A stretch of DNA of 64,000 nt, taken from assembly GCF_963664415.1 (NCBI RefSeq), contig NZ_OY761445.1, positions 3,250,501 to 3,314,500 of the forward strand, in the 5' to 3' direction. Position 1 is the first letter of the stretch. Every line of letters starts with the position of its first letter. The notes under the pieces were generated by a model. It was not told the DNA's origin and ran no database searches. It worked only from the letters and a program-made list of their open reading frames with translations. This document shows, in pieces, positions 8,206 through 17,461 of this stretch. The translations under genes were made by a program, and so were the position numbers. Origin of the DNA: an uncultured Desulfobacter sp. (lineage in GTDB: Bacteria; Desulfobacterota; Desulfobacteria; Desulfobacterales; Desulfobacteraceae).

Positions 8206-9276
8206 TTACCCGATCAGTTCTTTTACGATTTCGATGATTCTCTCAGGTGACGGGACTTCTCCACCGCACTCCCCGTAAAACTCCACCGGTTTTTTGCCCA
8301 TAACAGAACGCTGGACATCTTCCACCATCTGCCCCATGCTCATTTCAATACTGATAACGCATTTGCAGCTATCTTTGGCAGCGGCATCATGCACCTGTTT
8401 TTCAGGAAAAGGAAATAACGTCTTGGGCCGGAACATGGCCGCTTCTATGCCCTCTTCTTTAAGCATGTCAATGGCTGTGCGGCATACACGGCTCATGGTG
8501 CCGTAACTTGCCAGCAGGATTTGATACTCTCCGTCCGTATTATAAAGCTCATACTGAACATCTTCTTTTTTCATCTGTTCGTATTTGGCTTTGAGATTCA
8601 TGTTGTGCTGGTTCAATTCAACCGGGTCCAGGAACAGGGATTTCACCAGATTCGGCTTTTTGCTCTTGCGGGTGGACATACCGTTGGTAGCCCAGTCATC
8701 TTTATTGCTGGGCTCGGTTTTCAGCTCATCGGGGAACTCCACCGGTTCCATCATCTGACCGATCATACCGTCGCCCATAATCATGACCGGATTTCTATAT
8801 TTTTCAGCCAGGGGGAACGCCTGCATGGTCATCTCCACAGCTTCTTGAACACCATCCGGTGCCAGGACCATCAAGTGGTAGTCACCGTGGCCTCCGCCCT
8901 TGGTTGCCTGGAAATAATCACCCTGGGACGGCAGAATCCCGCCCAGCCCCGGGCCGCCTCGCATGATATTGACAAATACAGCCGGGCATTCGGCCCCGGC
9001 AATATAGGAAATTGCTTCACTCATCAAACTGATGCCCGGAGAAGATGAGGTGGTCATGACACGCACTCCGGCACCTGAGGCACCAAAAATCATATACCCT
9101 ACGGCCACTTCACTTTCGCCCTGGAGAAACACACCGCCCACTTCGGGCAGGCGTTTACTCAAATATTCGGCGACTTCCGACTGGGGTGTGATCGGGTATG
9201 CAAAATAGTTCAGACAGCCCGCCCTGATGGCGGCTTCGCCGATTGCTTCATTGCCTTTCATTAAGACTTTAGCCAT
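8206..9276 (-). CDS. korA: 2-oxoglutarate:ferredoxin oxidoreductase, alpha subunit
   Basis: The 356-residue alpha subunit opens MAKVLMKGNEAIGEAAIRAG and has YPITPQSEVAEYLSKRLPE with the invariant threonine of the 2-oxoacid substrate site, then FLQGESEVAVGYMIFGAS, matching the pyrimidine-binding domain of the family. The C-terminal part (after about residue 250) is the transketolase C-like domain. The start ATG has AAGGAC upstream. It sits between korD and korB with gaps of 33 and 22 bases. Together these encode the ferredoxin-reducing step of the citric acid cycle, fitting the ATP-citrate lyase and aconitase genes also in this window. Confidence 0.93.
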   Translation of the reverse strand: MAKVLMKGNEAIGEAAIRAGCLNYFAYPITPQSEVAEYLSKRLPEVGGVFLQGESEVAVGYMIFGASGAGVRVMTTSSSPGISLMSEAISYIAGAECPAVFVNIMRGGPGLGGILPSQGDYFQATKGGGHGDYHLMVLAPDGVQEAVEMTMQAFPLAEKYRNPVMIMGDGMIGQMMEPVEFPDELKTEPSNKDDWATNGMSTRKSKKPNLVKSLFLDPVELNQHNMNLKAKYEQMKKEDVQYELYNTDGEYQILLASYGTMSRVCRTAIDMLKEEGIEAAMFRPKTLFPFPEKQVHDAAAKDSCKCVISIEMSMGQMVEDVQRSVMGKKPVEFYGECGGEVPSPERIIEIVKELIG

Positions 9277-9309
9277 TGTGTTTTGTCCTTATGTCCTTAA
9301 AATAAATGA

Positions 9310-9528
9310 TTATGCATTCTGCTCTTCGACTATGTTAATCGCCACATCCGGACACATGGTGCAGCAGATGGCGCAATAAATGCAGTCCTCTGGTCTGGCC
9401 TGAAAGACCGGGAAATGCCCTTTCGCATTAACCTTATCGGAGATCTCAAGCACGTCTTTGGGACAGAAATGCACACAGAGACCGCATCCTTTGCACCTTT
9501 CGACATCAATAATGTGTTTATAGGCCAT
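9310..9528 (-). CDS. korD: 2-oxoglutarate:ferredoxin oxidoreductase, delta (2[4Fe-4S] ferredoxin) subunit
   Basis: A 72-residue ferredoxin-like protein with two cluster motifs: CKGCGLCVHFCP near residue 12 and CIYCAICCTMCP near residue 49. This is the electron-carrying small subunit of a four-subunit 2-oxoacid:ferredoxin oxidoreductase. It is the first kor gene of the operon, 21 bases after the P-loop ATPase gene. The GTACAATGGCC context puts ATG 9528 after AAGGAGT, a good ribosome binding site. Confidence 0.93.
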   Translation of the reverse strand: MAYKHIIDVERCKGCGLCVHFCPKDVLEISDKVNAKGHFPVFQARPEDCIYCAICCTMCPDVAINIVEEQNA

Positions 9529-9549
9529 TGTACGTAGTACTCCTTGGTG

Positions 9550-10233
9550 TTAAGTGCGTGTCCAGGGGGGAGCCAGCAACCGTTCAATGGGCAGAATCGG
9601 GCAAGAGATCCCTTCCATGGCCAGTTGGGGCAAAAGCCTGGTGGACGCTGTTATAAATTCAATATTAAGACCGGTGGCGTCGGATACCCGACGCACCAGA
9701 TTGTAGCCGTCGTAAATTATTTGAGGGGTAGTTTCGTCAAGAAGATTGGCATTGGAAATCAGCCCTGTGACAGGCAATTTTGCGGCAGCTTCAATTTTGG
9801 CCTTTATTCTAAGGCAGCCTTGAACATCGCAGGTCTCGGGGCGCAATGAGTTGATCACCTGCAGCAGTTTGACATCACCTTTTTCAAGCACGTCAGCCAG
9901 GGCCGCAAGAACCTTTACCCCTGCATCATCACCACCTGCATCCAAAATGGTTAACTGGGCAGGGTTTTTAATCATACCGGCAACAGCAGGGGTCAAGATG
10001 GGTAGATCCGCATGCATGTATTTCTTATCCGGCAGCACCACTTCCACCCCCAGGTTCTCCAATGGCATTTTGGCGTCCCGGCTCCTGAAATAAGGGTTGA
10101 CCAGATCCAGATCCGTTATCTTGACACTTTTGCCCGCCCGCCGGGATACAACTGCCAGATTAACAGCCGTCTCACTTTTGCCGCTGCCGTAATTTCCGGC
10201 TATTATAATGATGCCGCTGATCTCGGGTAACAT
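9550..10233 (-). CDS. P-loop ATPase (MinD/CobQ-like nucleotide-binding protein) leading the kor operon
   Basis: The 227-residue protein begins LPEISGIIIIAGNYGSGKSETAVN, a Walker A of GNYGSGKSE, followed by ITDLDLVNPYFRSRDAK, the switch I-like aspartates of SIMIBI-class ATPases, and ILDAGGDDAG (Walker B). It has no amphipathic tail and no metal-binding CxxC, so it is neither MinD nor an Mrp cluster carrier. It lies 21 bases upstream of korD and appears to be transcribed with korDABC. A role in assembling or regulating the oxidoreductase is possible but is only inferred from position. Confidence 0.75.
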   Translation of the reverse strand: MLPEISGIIIIAGNYGSGKSETAVNLAVVSRRAGKSVKITDLDLVNPYFRSRDAKMPLENLGVEVVLPDKKYMHADLPILTPAVAGMIKNPAQLTILDAGGDDAGVKVLAALADVLEKGDVKLLQVINSLRPETCDVQGCLRIKAKIEAAAKLPVTGLISNANLLDETTPQIIYDGYNLVRRVSDATGLNIEFITASTRLLPQLAMEGISCPILPIERLLAPPWTRT

Positions 10234-10315
10234 GTAGCCATTTCCTTAACAATTTAACTACCATTTAATAATAAACTATGGATTAAATCAAATCGAGCAA
10301 GGTTTTTCAATAATA

Positions 10316-11602
10316 TTATCGGGGTGGATTGAAATAGCCGTGGATGAGACGGGGAAAGGTTCGGCTGAGATCTTTTATCAGGTTTGTCATGCCCGAAGGA
10401 GCCCCGCCCGGGGCGGCATTTTCCATGATGCGGATGTAGTGCCGGGGGTCAAAATTCAGGTTGCGCCATTGGATCATGTTGATATCCGTGTCGTGAATAA
10501 AATCAAAAAGCGCCTGCTTTTCCTGTTTGCAATCGGTAAATCCCGGGCAGTTCAGATAATTGATTGCCACAAAACGCCCTTTTGCCCTGGCCCTTTTTAT
10601 GCTGTCCACCACATCTTCAAAACAATAAGACTTGGGACGAAAATAGGCGGTATAACAATCCTTACGTACCGAGTTCATACTCACGCGCATGCTGTCCAAC
10701 CCCGCGTTACACAAACGCTCCACCCGGTCGGGCAAGCTGGCATTGGAGTTCAGGTTGATGGTGCCTTGACTGGTCTTCTCCCGGATCAAGACAATAGCCT
10801 GTTCAATGGCATCTGCCGAGGTTAACGGTTCGCCCTCGCACCCCTGGCCGAAACTGACCACAGCCTTTTCAACTTTCAGGATATGTTCCAGAGCAACGCC
10901 CGCAATCTCTTCAGGATCAGGGATAAAGGCGATTCTGTCCTGGCAGGCGCAAAGATTATTTTCCGTTTGAAGGGATATGCACCCAAGACACCTGGCGTTG
11001 CAGACCACGGAGGTTGGCAGCGGGGCTTCATACCGGCCCAGGAAAAAATTTTTCCCGGCCGGACACCCATATTCCAACGCACATTTTTCCAGGTGGCGCA
11101 TCAGACGATTGTCCGGATATTTTTTTCTGTATTTTTCAACGCCGCGTTGAACGCCGGCAATGGACATCAAGCGTAGATCCTGTCGGGGTTCGTCATCCAC
11201 CTGAAGGGCGGCCGACCTAAAATCATTTTTTCCAAACCCCACAGCACCATAAGAAAAAAGGGGCAGAGGGGTATCCAATCCGGCATCATCATAGGCACAA
11301 AAATGCAGGTTCACATATCCCGGAGAGTTGAATACCCCCACCGGATAAATCCGCTGGTCAGGCTGAAAGGGGTTGGTTTCAAGGATTTCAAACCGGTCCG
11401 TGACCAGATTGAATACAATGGGGGCTCTGTCGGGCAGCATCATCAGTTCACTGCCGTGGGGCATGGGGCAGGTACCGGCTTTTGTCAAAATAAAAAATTC
11501 ATTTCCAGACATGCCTGCAGCGGCATACCCGTCCAGTTCAAAAATATTACCGTGTTCATCAGCCACTACAGCCGTGAGCATCTGTTTATTAATATATGCC
11601 AT
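10316..11602 (-). CDS. Radical SAM protein of unknown substrate
   Basis: The 428-residue product has the radical SAM cluster motif CNARCLGC (Cys201, Cys205, Cys208), unusually deep in the protein. The first 190 residues form a non-SAM N-terminal region with several short beta-like segments (for example VVADEHGNIFELDGYAAAG and FEILETNPFQPDQRIYPVGVF). The SAM-binding GGE-like segment is GQGCEGEPL near residue 252, and the barrel continues to about residue 400. Additional cysteines at NNLCACQDR and CPGFTDCKQ could hold a second cluster. It is monocistronic or distal to another minus-strand unit; an 82-base gap separates it from the P-loop ATPase gene. I recognise no specific family name. A conserved role in a Desulfobacterota-specific modification pathway is possible. 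Confidence 0.75.
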   Translation of the reverse strand: MAYINKQMLTAVVADEHGNIFELDGYAAAGMSGNEFFILTKAGTCPMPHGSELMMLPDRAPIVFNLVTDRFEILETNPFQPDQRIYPVGVFNSPGYVNLHFCAYDDAGLDTPLPLFSYGAVGFGKNDFRSAALQVDDEPRQDLRLMSIAGVQRGVEKYRKKYPDNRLMRHLEKCALEYGCPAGKNFFLGRYEAPLPTSVVCNARCLGCISLQTENNLCACQDRIAFIPDPEEIAGVALEHILKVEKAVVSFGQGCEGEPLTSADAIEQAIVLIREKTSQGTINLNSNASLPDRVERLCNAGLDSMRVSMNSVRKDCYTAYFRPKSYCFEDVVDSIKRARAKGRFVAINYLNCPGFTDCKQEKQALFDFIHDTDINMIQWRNLNFDPRHYIRIMENAAPGGAPSGMTNLIKDLSRTFPRLIHGYFNPPR

Positions 11603-11848
11603 GATGGATCAGGATATACCAGAATGATGCCGGGATCTCAATCTTCTGCAAATGTTTTATATTTTGGTTGACAAAAAGCAAATGCCTATCCTATGACGTT
11701 TCGAAAAAATTAGCCGGACATGAACGCTGTCCGGATTGCCAAAATTTTGTACAGCCAATGTCAAGTGCCTTGCCTGTGTGAAGAATACGGCATCAGGAGA
11801 TGCATATCAGCGACAATTTAAGAAAAAAAGCAGATAAAAAATAAAGCG

Positions 11849-12142
11849 ATGTTAGACATGACGAGCCCCCCCCAAATCCTCCCGCATCAAGACCGACGCC
11901 AAAACAAGCACAACCGACGTGGTAATAGCGACAGACGCAGCGGGGTTGAACGTCGACATGACTTTCGCAACAGTTCGAGCAAGCAGCGACGCACCTTTTC
12001 TGAGTGGTTGCGCTCTGTGTTCAACGCTCGCCTCGGTGTTGACCGCAGAAAACAGGAACGCAGAAAGAATCCGGATCGCCGCCGACAAGACCTTAAGAAC
12101 CTGCTCACCGAAGAAGAAATTAACGAACTTCTCAACTGGTAG
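11849..12142 (+). CDS. Arginine-rich small protein with DRR repeats (hypothetical)
   Basis: A 97-residue basic protein contains repeated arginine-pair motifs: DRRQNKHNRRGNSDRR, GVERR, GVDRRKQERR and NPDRRRQD, ending in a short acidic helix LLTEEEINELLNW. The motif pattern DRRxxxERR recurs in small proteins of sulfate reducers and may mediate RNA, DNA or membrane contact, but no function is known to me. ATG 11849 and ATG 11858 are both possible starts; neither has a strong ribosome binding site. It stands alone between a divergent radical SAM gene and hypC. Translation is not certain. Confidence 0.45.
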   Translation: MLDMTSPPQILPHQDRRQNKHNRRGNSDRRSGVERRHDFRNSSSKQRRTFSEWLRSVFNARLGVDRRKQERRKNPDRRRQDLKNLLTEEEINELLNW

Positions 12143-12187
12143 ATCGCTTCATTCTTACATTTCCCGACAGAATAGAATGAATTGGGT

Positions 12188-12215
12188 TTGTTCGTAAGTC
12201 AACTTATGGTATACT
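12188..12215 (+). promoter_or_regulatory. Candidate promoter for hypCFDE
   Basis: TTGTTC (12188-12193), a 16-base spacer and TATACT (12210-12215) lie about 50 bases before hypC. The -10 is good, the -35 weak. Confidence 0.35.
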
Positions 12216-12262
12216 GCCTTCAATGATCCAAAATAAAAACAACAGGATGGACTATAAAACCT

Positions 12263-12493
12263 ATGTGTTTAGCAGTACCTTCAAAAATTATAGAAATTAA
12301 CAATGCTCTGGCCAAGGTAGAAGTGGACGGGGTGGTCCGGGAGGCCAGCCTGATGCTGCTTGAAGATGCCGGCATTGGGGATTATGTTATTATTCATGCC
12401 GGGTTTGCCATTTCAAAGGTAGATGAAGAGGCGGCTTTGCAAACCATTGCAGATATGCGCAAGATACTTGAACTGGGTGGCGACCCGGCCTGA
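12263..12493 (+). CDS. hypC: Hydrogenase maturation chaperone HypC
   Basis: The 76-residue protein starts MCLAVPSKI; Cys2 is the invariant residue of HypC, exposed after removal of the first methionine, which with HypD carries the iron atom receiving CN and CO ligands. The rest is the small beta-barrel of the family with VDGVVREASLMLLEDAGIGDYVIIHAGFAI. It is the first gene of the hypCFDE cluster, ten bases before hypF. Confidence 0.95.
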   Translation: MCLAVPSKIIEINNALAKVEVDGVVREASLMLLEDAGIGDYVIIHAGFAISKVDEEAALQTIADMRKILELGGDPA

Positions 12494-12502
12494 CGTTTTT
12501 AA

Positions 12503-14845
12503 ATGGCTTTTTCGGGTCTGTCGGCAAAAAAAATTGAAATCTCAGGGGTGGTCCAGGGTGTTGGATTCCGCCCTTTTTTATTTGGATTAGCCCGCGCACA
12601 TCATCTTTGCGGGCATGTATCCAATACGGCCTGTGGCGTGGCTCTTCTTGTTCAGGGTACACCAAAAGATCTGAATGCGTTTCTTTCGGAAATTCCTAAA
12701 AAAAAACCGCTGCTGTCACAAATTTCACAGATAGTTGCAACAGATACGCCCCCATTGAACCTGACTGATTTTACGATTATCAAAAGCCGGGATACCCAGA
12801 GCAAATCAGCCCTGATATCCCCGGATGTCGGGGTGTGTCCCGATTGCCTAAAAGAGATGCAGGACGCCTCGGACCGTCGATTTGAATACCCGTTTATCAA
12901 CTGCACCAATTGCGGACCAAGATACACCATTATCCGGGATATTCCCTATGACCGGCCTAAAACGTCCATGAAATCCTTTACCATGTGTCCAAACTGCCTC
13001 AAGGAGTATGAAGACCCCTTAAACCGACGATTTCATGCACAGCCCAATGCCTGCCCGGTTTGCGGTCCCCAGGTGTTTTTAACGGATAATACAGGAAAAC
13101 GGGTGGACGGAACTGATCCGGCACAAGCCATGGCGCTTGCGGCCCGGTTTCTCAAGCAGGGAAAAATCGTTGCGGTTAAGGGGATAGGCGGGTTCCATCT
13201 GGCTGTGGATGCATCCAACGCAACGGCTGTTGATCTGCTGCGACAACGAAAAAAACGGCCCCATAAACCCTTTGCTCTGATGGCGGCTTGGGACTCCCCT
13301 CTATTTGACCATGTTAACATGGATAAAGATGAAAGTGCACTGCTTTCATCCTATCACCGCCCCATTGTATTACTGCAAAAAAAGGCGCGCACCCGATCCA
13401 TAAACACGGCGGGGCTGGCACCGAACCTGGCACCGGACAATACTTGCCTGGGCATTATGCTGCCATATACACCGTTGCACTATCTGCTTTTGGACAAAGG
13501 GCCTGATATTCTGGTCATGACATCGGGGAACCGGTCCGGCGAACCCTTGTCCATTGACAATGCAGACGCTCTGGACGCCTTTTCTCATATTGCCGACTAT
13601 TTTCTGCTCCACGACCGGGATATCTATTTCAGGACCGATGATTCCATTGCCAGAATCCAACAGGGAACACCACGATTTTTGCGCCGGTCCAGGGGATATT
13701 CCCCCCTGCCTGTGAATATCTCCCCGCCGACAGGTGATAAAATTGCCAATATTCTTGGCTGCGGGGCGGGAATGAAATCTACCATCTGTTTGACCAGGGA
13801 CCGGTATGCATTTTTAAGCCCACACATTGGGGATATAGAATCGATGCAGGTCCAAAATTTTTATAAAGACACCATTGAGCATATGCAAAAAATCCTGGAT
13901 ATCCGACCAAATTGTGTGGCCCATGACCTGCATCCGGGATATTTTTCCACACAGTTCGCCAAAATGCTTGGGGATCAGGGGTTGCCGTTGATAGGAGTCC
14001 AGCACCACCATGCCCATGCCCTTTCCTGCATGGCGGAAAATCAACTGGATGGAGAGGTACTTGCCCTGACCCTGGACGGCACGGGGTTAGGTACGGACGG
14101 GCACATCTGGGGCGGCGAAATCCTGACCTGTACTTATGAAGGGTTTGAACGAAAGGCGCATCTGAATTACCTCCCCATGCCGGGAGGAGATGCCGCGGTG
14201 ACGGCACCCTGGCGCATGGCGGTGGCTTTGCTATATAACCTATACGGATCAGGGATGATGGATCTGGATATTCCTTTTATCCACGCTTTGGACAAATCTA
14301 AACTAACATTTTTAATTCAAATGATGGAGCGGCAGATAAACTGCCCGTTGACGTCGAGCACAGGCCGTCTGTTTGATGCAGTTTCCGCCCTTTTGATGAT
14401 CTGCCATGAAATTTCTTATGACAGTCAGGCTGCCATTGCTCTGGAGGCCGCTGCAAATTTCAAAGCAACCACAAACACCGCCTACCCTTTTGACATAATC
14501 GCAGGGGATGACGGCTGCAAAATCATGGACGCCGCCCCCGCGGTACGTCAGATAGTGGCTGATATCAAAACAGGGGAGCCCCGGAGTAAAGTTGCAGCTC
14601 GGTTTCACCGAACCTTAGCCGGGATGATGGTTGATGCCGCCGCACGGGTTGGGCAGAAAACCGGACTTGACAGGATTGTTCTGTCCGGCGGAGTATTTAA
14701 TAACGATGCGATTTTCTCCCAGATAACCCATTTGCTTAAAGCAAAGGGCTTTAAGGTCTATACCCACAGCATTGTTCCCTGCGGGGATGGCGGCATTGCT
14801 CTGGGTCAGACCATGGCAGCCGCAGCCTTTCAACATACATTGTAA
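12503..14845 (+). CDS. hypF: Carbamoyltransferase HypF
   Basis: The 780-residue protein makes the carbamoyl thioester later dehydrated by HypE to the cyanide ligand of [NiFe]-hydrogenases. Domain order is standard: acylphosphatase (residues 10-95, VQGVGFRPFLFGLA), two zinc fingers (CPDC...CTNC near 110-140 and CPNC...CPVC near 160-190), a YrdC-like domain (about 200-390, VAVKGIGGFHLAVDA), and a Kae1-like domain with the metal-binding GVQHHHAHALSC near residue 500 and DGTGLGTDG. Length matches the family. No strong ribosome binding site precedes ATG 12503, so coupling from hypC is likely. It is followed by hypD and hypE. Confidence 0.95.
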   Translation: MAFSGLSAKKIEISGVVQGVGFRPFLFGLARAHHLCGHVSNTACGVALLVQGTPKDLNAFLSEIPKKKPLLSQISQIVATDTPPLNLTDFTIIKSRDTQSKSALISPDVGVCPDCLKEMQDASDRRFEYPFINCTNCGPRYTIIRDIPYDRPKTSMKSFTMCPNCLKEYEDPLNRRFHAQPNACPVCGPQVFLTDNTGKRVDGTDPAQAMALAARFLKQGKIVAVKGIGGFHLAVDASNATAVDLLRQRKKRPHKPFALMAAWDSPLFDHVNMDKDESALLSSYHRPIVLLQKKARTRSINTAGLAPNLAPDNTCLGIMLPYTPLHYLLLDKGPDILVMTSGNRSGEPLSIDNADALDAFSHIADYFLLHDRDIYFRTDDSIARIQQGTPRFLRRSRGYSPLPVNISPPTGDKIANILGCGAGMKSTICLTRDRYAFLSPHIGDIESMQVQNFYKDTIEHMQKILDIRPNCVAHDLHPGYFSTQFAKMLGDQGLPLIGVQHHHAHALSCMAENQLDGEVLALTLDGTGLGTDGHIWGGEILTCTYEGFERKAHLNYLPMPGGDAAVTAPWRMAVALLYNLYGSGMMDLDIPFIHALDKSKLTFLIQMMERQINCPLTSSTGRLFDAVSALLMICHEISYDSQAAIALEAAANFKATTNTAYPFDIIAGDDGCKIMDAAPAVRQIVADIKTGEPRSKVAARFHRTLAGMMVDAAARVGQKTGLDRIVLSGGVFNNDAIFSQITHLLKAKGFKVYTHSIVPCGDGGIALGQTMAAAAFQHTL

Positions 14846-14861
14846 AACATAAAGGTAATCC

Positions 14862-15950
14862 ATGAATTTGACATATAATCAAGACTTTAAAGATCCTAAA
14901 ATTTCAAAGGCCCTGGTGGCCCGAATTCGGGAAAAAAGCACCCGCCCGTTGCGGTTAATGGAAGTGTGCGGTACCCATACCATGGCCATTTTTCGTTACG
15001 GCATTCGGTCTGTACTGCCCGACACCATTACACTTTTATCAGGACCGGGGTGTCCTGTCTGCGTGACCGCCCAAAAGGATATTGACGCCTATGTGTTGCT
15101 GGCACGCAGACCGGATGTAATTTTAACCACCTTTGGTGACCTGATGAAGGTGCCGGGGTCCGGTGCCAGCCTTGCTGCAGAAAAGGCCAACGGTGCGGAT
15201 GTTCGTATGGTCTATTCCATTTTCGACGCTTTGGCCATTGCAAAGGAAAACCCAAACAAAGAGGTGGTCTTTTGTGCAGTGGGCTTTGAGACCACCATCC
15301 CAACCATTGCTGGGGCTGTGCTCACGGCCAAGGACCAAGGCGTAGACAATTTCAGCATTTACAGTGCAAATAAACTGACCCCACCGGCGTTGGCCGCGCT
15401 CATGGAGACCGACGGCGTTGAAATAGACGGATTTATTCTGCCCGGACACGTATCGGTAATCACAGGCCTTGACGCATTTGCCCCGACCTTTGAAAAATAT
15501 AAGATACCTTCAGTAATTACAGGGTTTGAGCCGGTGGATATCCTAAAAGCTGTGCTTAAACTGGTGGAACAAAATGAATCCAACGCTCCGGAACTGATAA
15601 ATGGCTATCCCCGGGCCGTAGGTGATGCCGGCAACCCCAAGGCCCGGGCAATCATGGAACAGGTGTTTGAAAAAGCCGATGCGCTCTGGCGTGGGATTGG
15701 AAATATTCCGAATTCAGGTATGGTGCTCAGAGCGTCGTTTCAACAATTTGACGCGGCCAGGAAATTCGAGATGTCAATTCCGGATACAAAAGAACCTGCC
15801 GGATGCGACTGTGGCCGGATTTTAATGGGGCTGAAGCGGCCCGACCAATGTCGACTTTACAAAAAAGCCTGCACCCCCATGCATCCGGTGGGACCCTGCA
15901 TGGTCTCCAGCGAGGGGGCTTGTGCAGCCTTTTACAAATACAGTCGATAA
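14862..15950 (+). CDS. hypD: Hydrogenase maturation Fe-S protein HypD
   Basis: The 362-residue protein is the scaffold on which, together with HypC, the Fe(CN)2CO unit is built. Signature segments are EVCGTHTMAIFRYG near residue 30 and LSGPGCPVCVTAQ near residue 55, which hold the redox-active cysteines, and a C-terminal cluster CDCGRILMGLKRPDQC with further cysteines forming the [4Fe-4S] site. GFETTIPT near residue 147 is also conserved. AAAGG precedes ATG 14862. It sits between hypF and hypE, 16 and 18 bases apart. Confidence 0.96.
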   Translation: MNLTYNQDFKDPKISKALVARIREKSTRPLRLMEVCGTHTMAIFRYGIRSVLPDTITLLSGPGCPVCVTAQKDIDAYVLLARRPDVILTTFGDLMKVPGSGASLAAEKANGADVRMVYSIFDALAIAKENPNKEVVFCAVGFETTIPTIAGAVLTAKDQGVDNFSIYSANKLTPPALAALMETDGVEIDGFILPGHVSVITGLDAFAPTFEKYKIPSVITGFEPVDILKAVLKLVEQNESNAPELINGYPRAVGDAGNPKARAIMEQVFEKADALWRGIGNIPNSGMVLRASFQQFDAARKFEMSIPDTKEPAGCDCGRILMGLKRPDQCRLYKKACTPMHPVGPCMVSSEGACAAFYKYSR

Positions 15951-15968
15951 AAAGACAAGGAAAATACA

Positions 15969-16982
15969 ATGAAAGATAATGATACAATCCTTTTGGATCA
16001 CGGTGCCGGAGGTAAAGTGTCCCATGCCATGTTTTCGGAATTAATTTTGCCTTTGTTTGATAACAAACTGCTGGCAAAACAAGACGATGGGGCCGTTTTT
16101 GATGTACCCGCCGGCCGAATGGCTTTTTCAACGGATTCCTATACCGTGGATCCCATTTTTTTCCCTGGCGGAGATATCGGCGAACTTGCCGTGAACGGCA
16201 CGGTCAATGACGTGGCGATGTGCGGAGCAACCCCATTGTATTTATCGGTTGGACTGATCATTGAAGAAGGTATGAACGTTTTTGATCTTAAACGAATTCT
16301 TCAATCCATGGCCGATGCCGCCAAAAAGGCTGGGGTCCGGATCGTCACCGGAGATACCAAAGTGGTCCCAAGGGGAAAGGTTGACAAAATATTCATTAAC
16401 ACCTCCGGGATCGGGATCCTTCCGGCCGGCGTCAACGTATCGGGAGATAAAGCACTGCCAGGAGATAAAGTCATTGTTTCAGGCACCATTGCCGATCATG
16501 GGGTCACGATATTGAGCGAACGCGAAGGACTAAAATTTGATTCCGACGTAAAAAGCGATTCTGCGCCCCTAAACCATATGGTTAAAGCGGTGCTTGAGTC
16601 AGGATGCCAGGTGCACGTACTGCGGGATCCAACCCGTGGCGGTCTTGGTACAACATTGAACGAAATCGCTGTCCAGTCAGCTGTTGGGATACGGCTGTTT
16701 GAGGACCGGTTGCCGGTGCGCGAACCGGTTAAGGGAATTTGCGAGCTTTTAGGGTTTGACCCCCTATACCTTGCCAATGAAGGTAAGCTCATCGCTATTG
16801 TGCCTGGCGCAGATGCAGACAAGGTGGTGGATATAATTCGCCGGGATGAGTTCGGCAAAGACGCTGTGATCATCGGAGAGGTCACAAGCCAGGACCCTGG
16901 ACGGGTTGTGCTCGAGACACTTATTGGCGGCACCCGGATGGTGGATATGCTGACCGGCGAGCAGTTGCCTAGAATCTGCTGA
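15969..16982 (+). CDS. hypE: Hydrogenase maturation protein HypE
   Basis: The 337-residue AIR-synthase-like ATPase dehydrates its own carbamoylated C-terminal cysteine to thiocyanate. It starts with LLDHGAGGKVSHAMF, has the FSTDSYTVDP segment near residue 55, and ends exactly at PRIC, so the essential terminal Cys337 is present. AAGGAAAA precedes the start. This closes the hypCFDE cluster; hypA and hypB (nickel insertion) are not adjacent and must be elsewhere or absent. Confidence 0.96.
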   Translation: MKDNDTILLDHGAGGKVSHAMFSELILPLFDNKLLAKQDDGAVFDVPAGRMAFSTDSYTVDPIFFPGGDIGELAVNGTVNDVAMCGATPLYLSVGLIIEEGMNVFDLKRILQSMADAAKKAGVRIVTGDTKVVPRGKVDKIFINTSGIGILPAGVNVSGDKALPGDKVIVSGTIADHGVTILSEREGLKFDSDVKSDSAPLNHMVKAVLESGCQVHVLRDPTRGGLGTTLNEIAVQSAVGIRLFEDRLPVREPVKGICELLGFDPLYLANEGKLIAIVPGADADKVVDIIRRDEFGKDAVIIGEVTSQDPGRVVLETLIGGTRMVDMLTGEQLPRIC

Positions 16983-17005
16983 ATGTAACGAAACCTATCT
17001 GAATA

Positions 17006-17034
17006 TTGACAAAAAAGCTTTACATCATTAGAAT
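17006..17034 (+). promoter_or_regulatory. Strong sigma-70-like promoter for dksA
   Basis: A perfect TTGACA (17006-17011), a 17-base spacer and TAGAAT (17029-17034) lie 65 bases before the dksA start and 24 bases after hypE ends. It would start the dksA / PHP-RNase III transcript. Confidence 0.6.
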
Positions 17035-17098
17035 ATGAGCATATATTAATGAACTTTTAGGTGTCGCGCAAAATCCACTTTAAGAGAAGGACAACACC

Positions 17099-17461
17099 AT
17101 GAAACAGGAAGATCTGGATTATTTTAAAGCGTTGTTGACTGAACGGCTCAATGAGTTGCTCTCCCATGCCGACACAACCGTTACAGGCATGACCGAACCT
17201 AAGGAGAACTTTGCTGATCCCACCGACCGTGCGTCCCATGAGGCAGACAGAAGTTTTGAACTGCGCATCCGGGACAGGGAACACAAACTGATTAAAAAAG
17301 TCAAAAAAGCATTGGAAAGAATTGAAAACGGAACCTTCGGCCAATGTGAAATGTGTGAGGAAGACATTTCAGTGGCACGACTCAAAGCCCGGCCTGTAAC
17401 AACCCAGTGCATCAAGTGCAAAACCCGTGAAGAAAACATGGAGAAGGCTCTGGGAATTTAA
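17099..17461 (+). CDS. dksA: DksA/TraR-family transcription regulator
   Basis: The 120-residue protein has a coiled-coil N-terminal part (residues 1-70) and a C-terminal C4 zinc finger CEMC...CIKC (spacing of about 17), followed by a short helix, as in DksA. The TEPKENFADPTDRASHEAD segment contains the acidic tip aspartates (DPTD, D) that reach the RNA polymerase active site. DksA works with ppGpp, whose synthetase/hydrolase gene lies at 43956-46115 here. AGAAGGAC precedes ATG 17099. The 3' end overlaps the GTG start of the PHP-RNase III gene by 35 bases, implying translational coupling. Confidence 0.92.
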   Translation: MKQEDLDYFKALLTERLNELLSHADTTVTGMTEPKENFADPTDRASHEADRSFELRIRDREHKLIKKVKKALERIENGTFGQCEMCEEDISVARLKARPVTTQCIKCKTREENMEKALGI

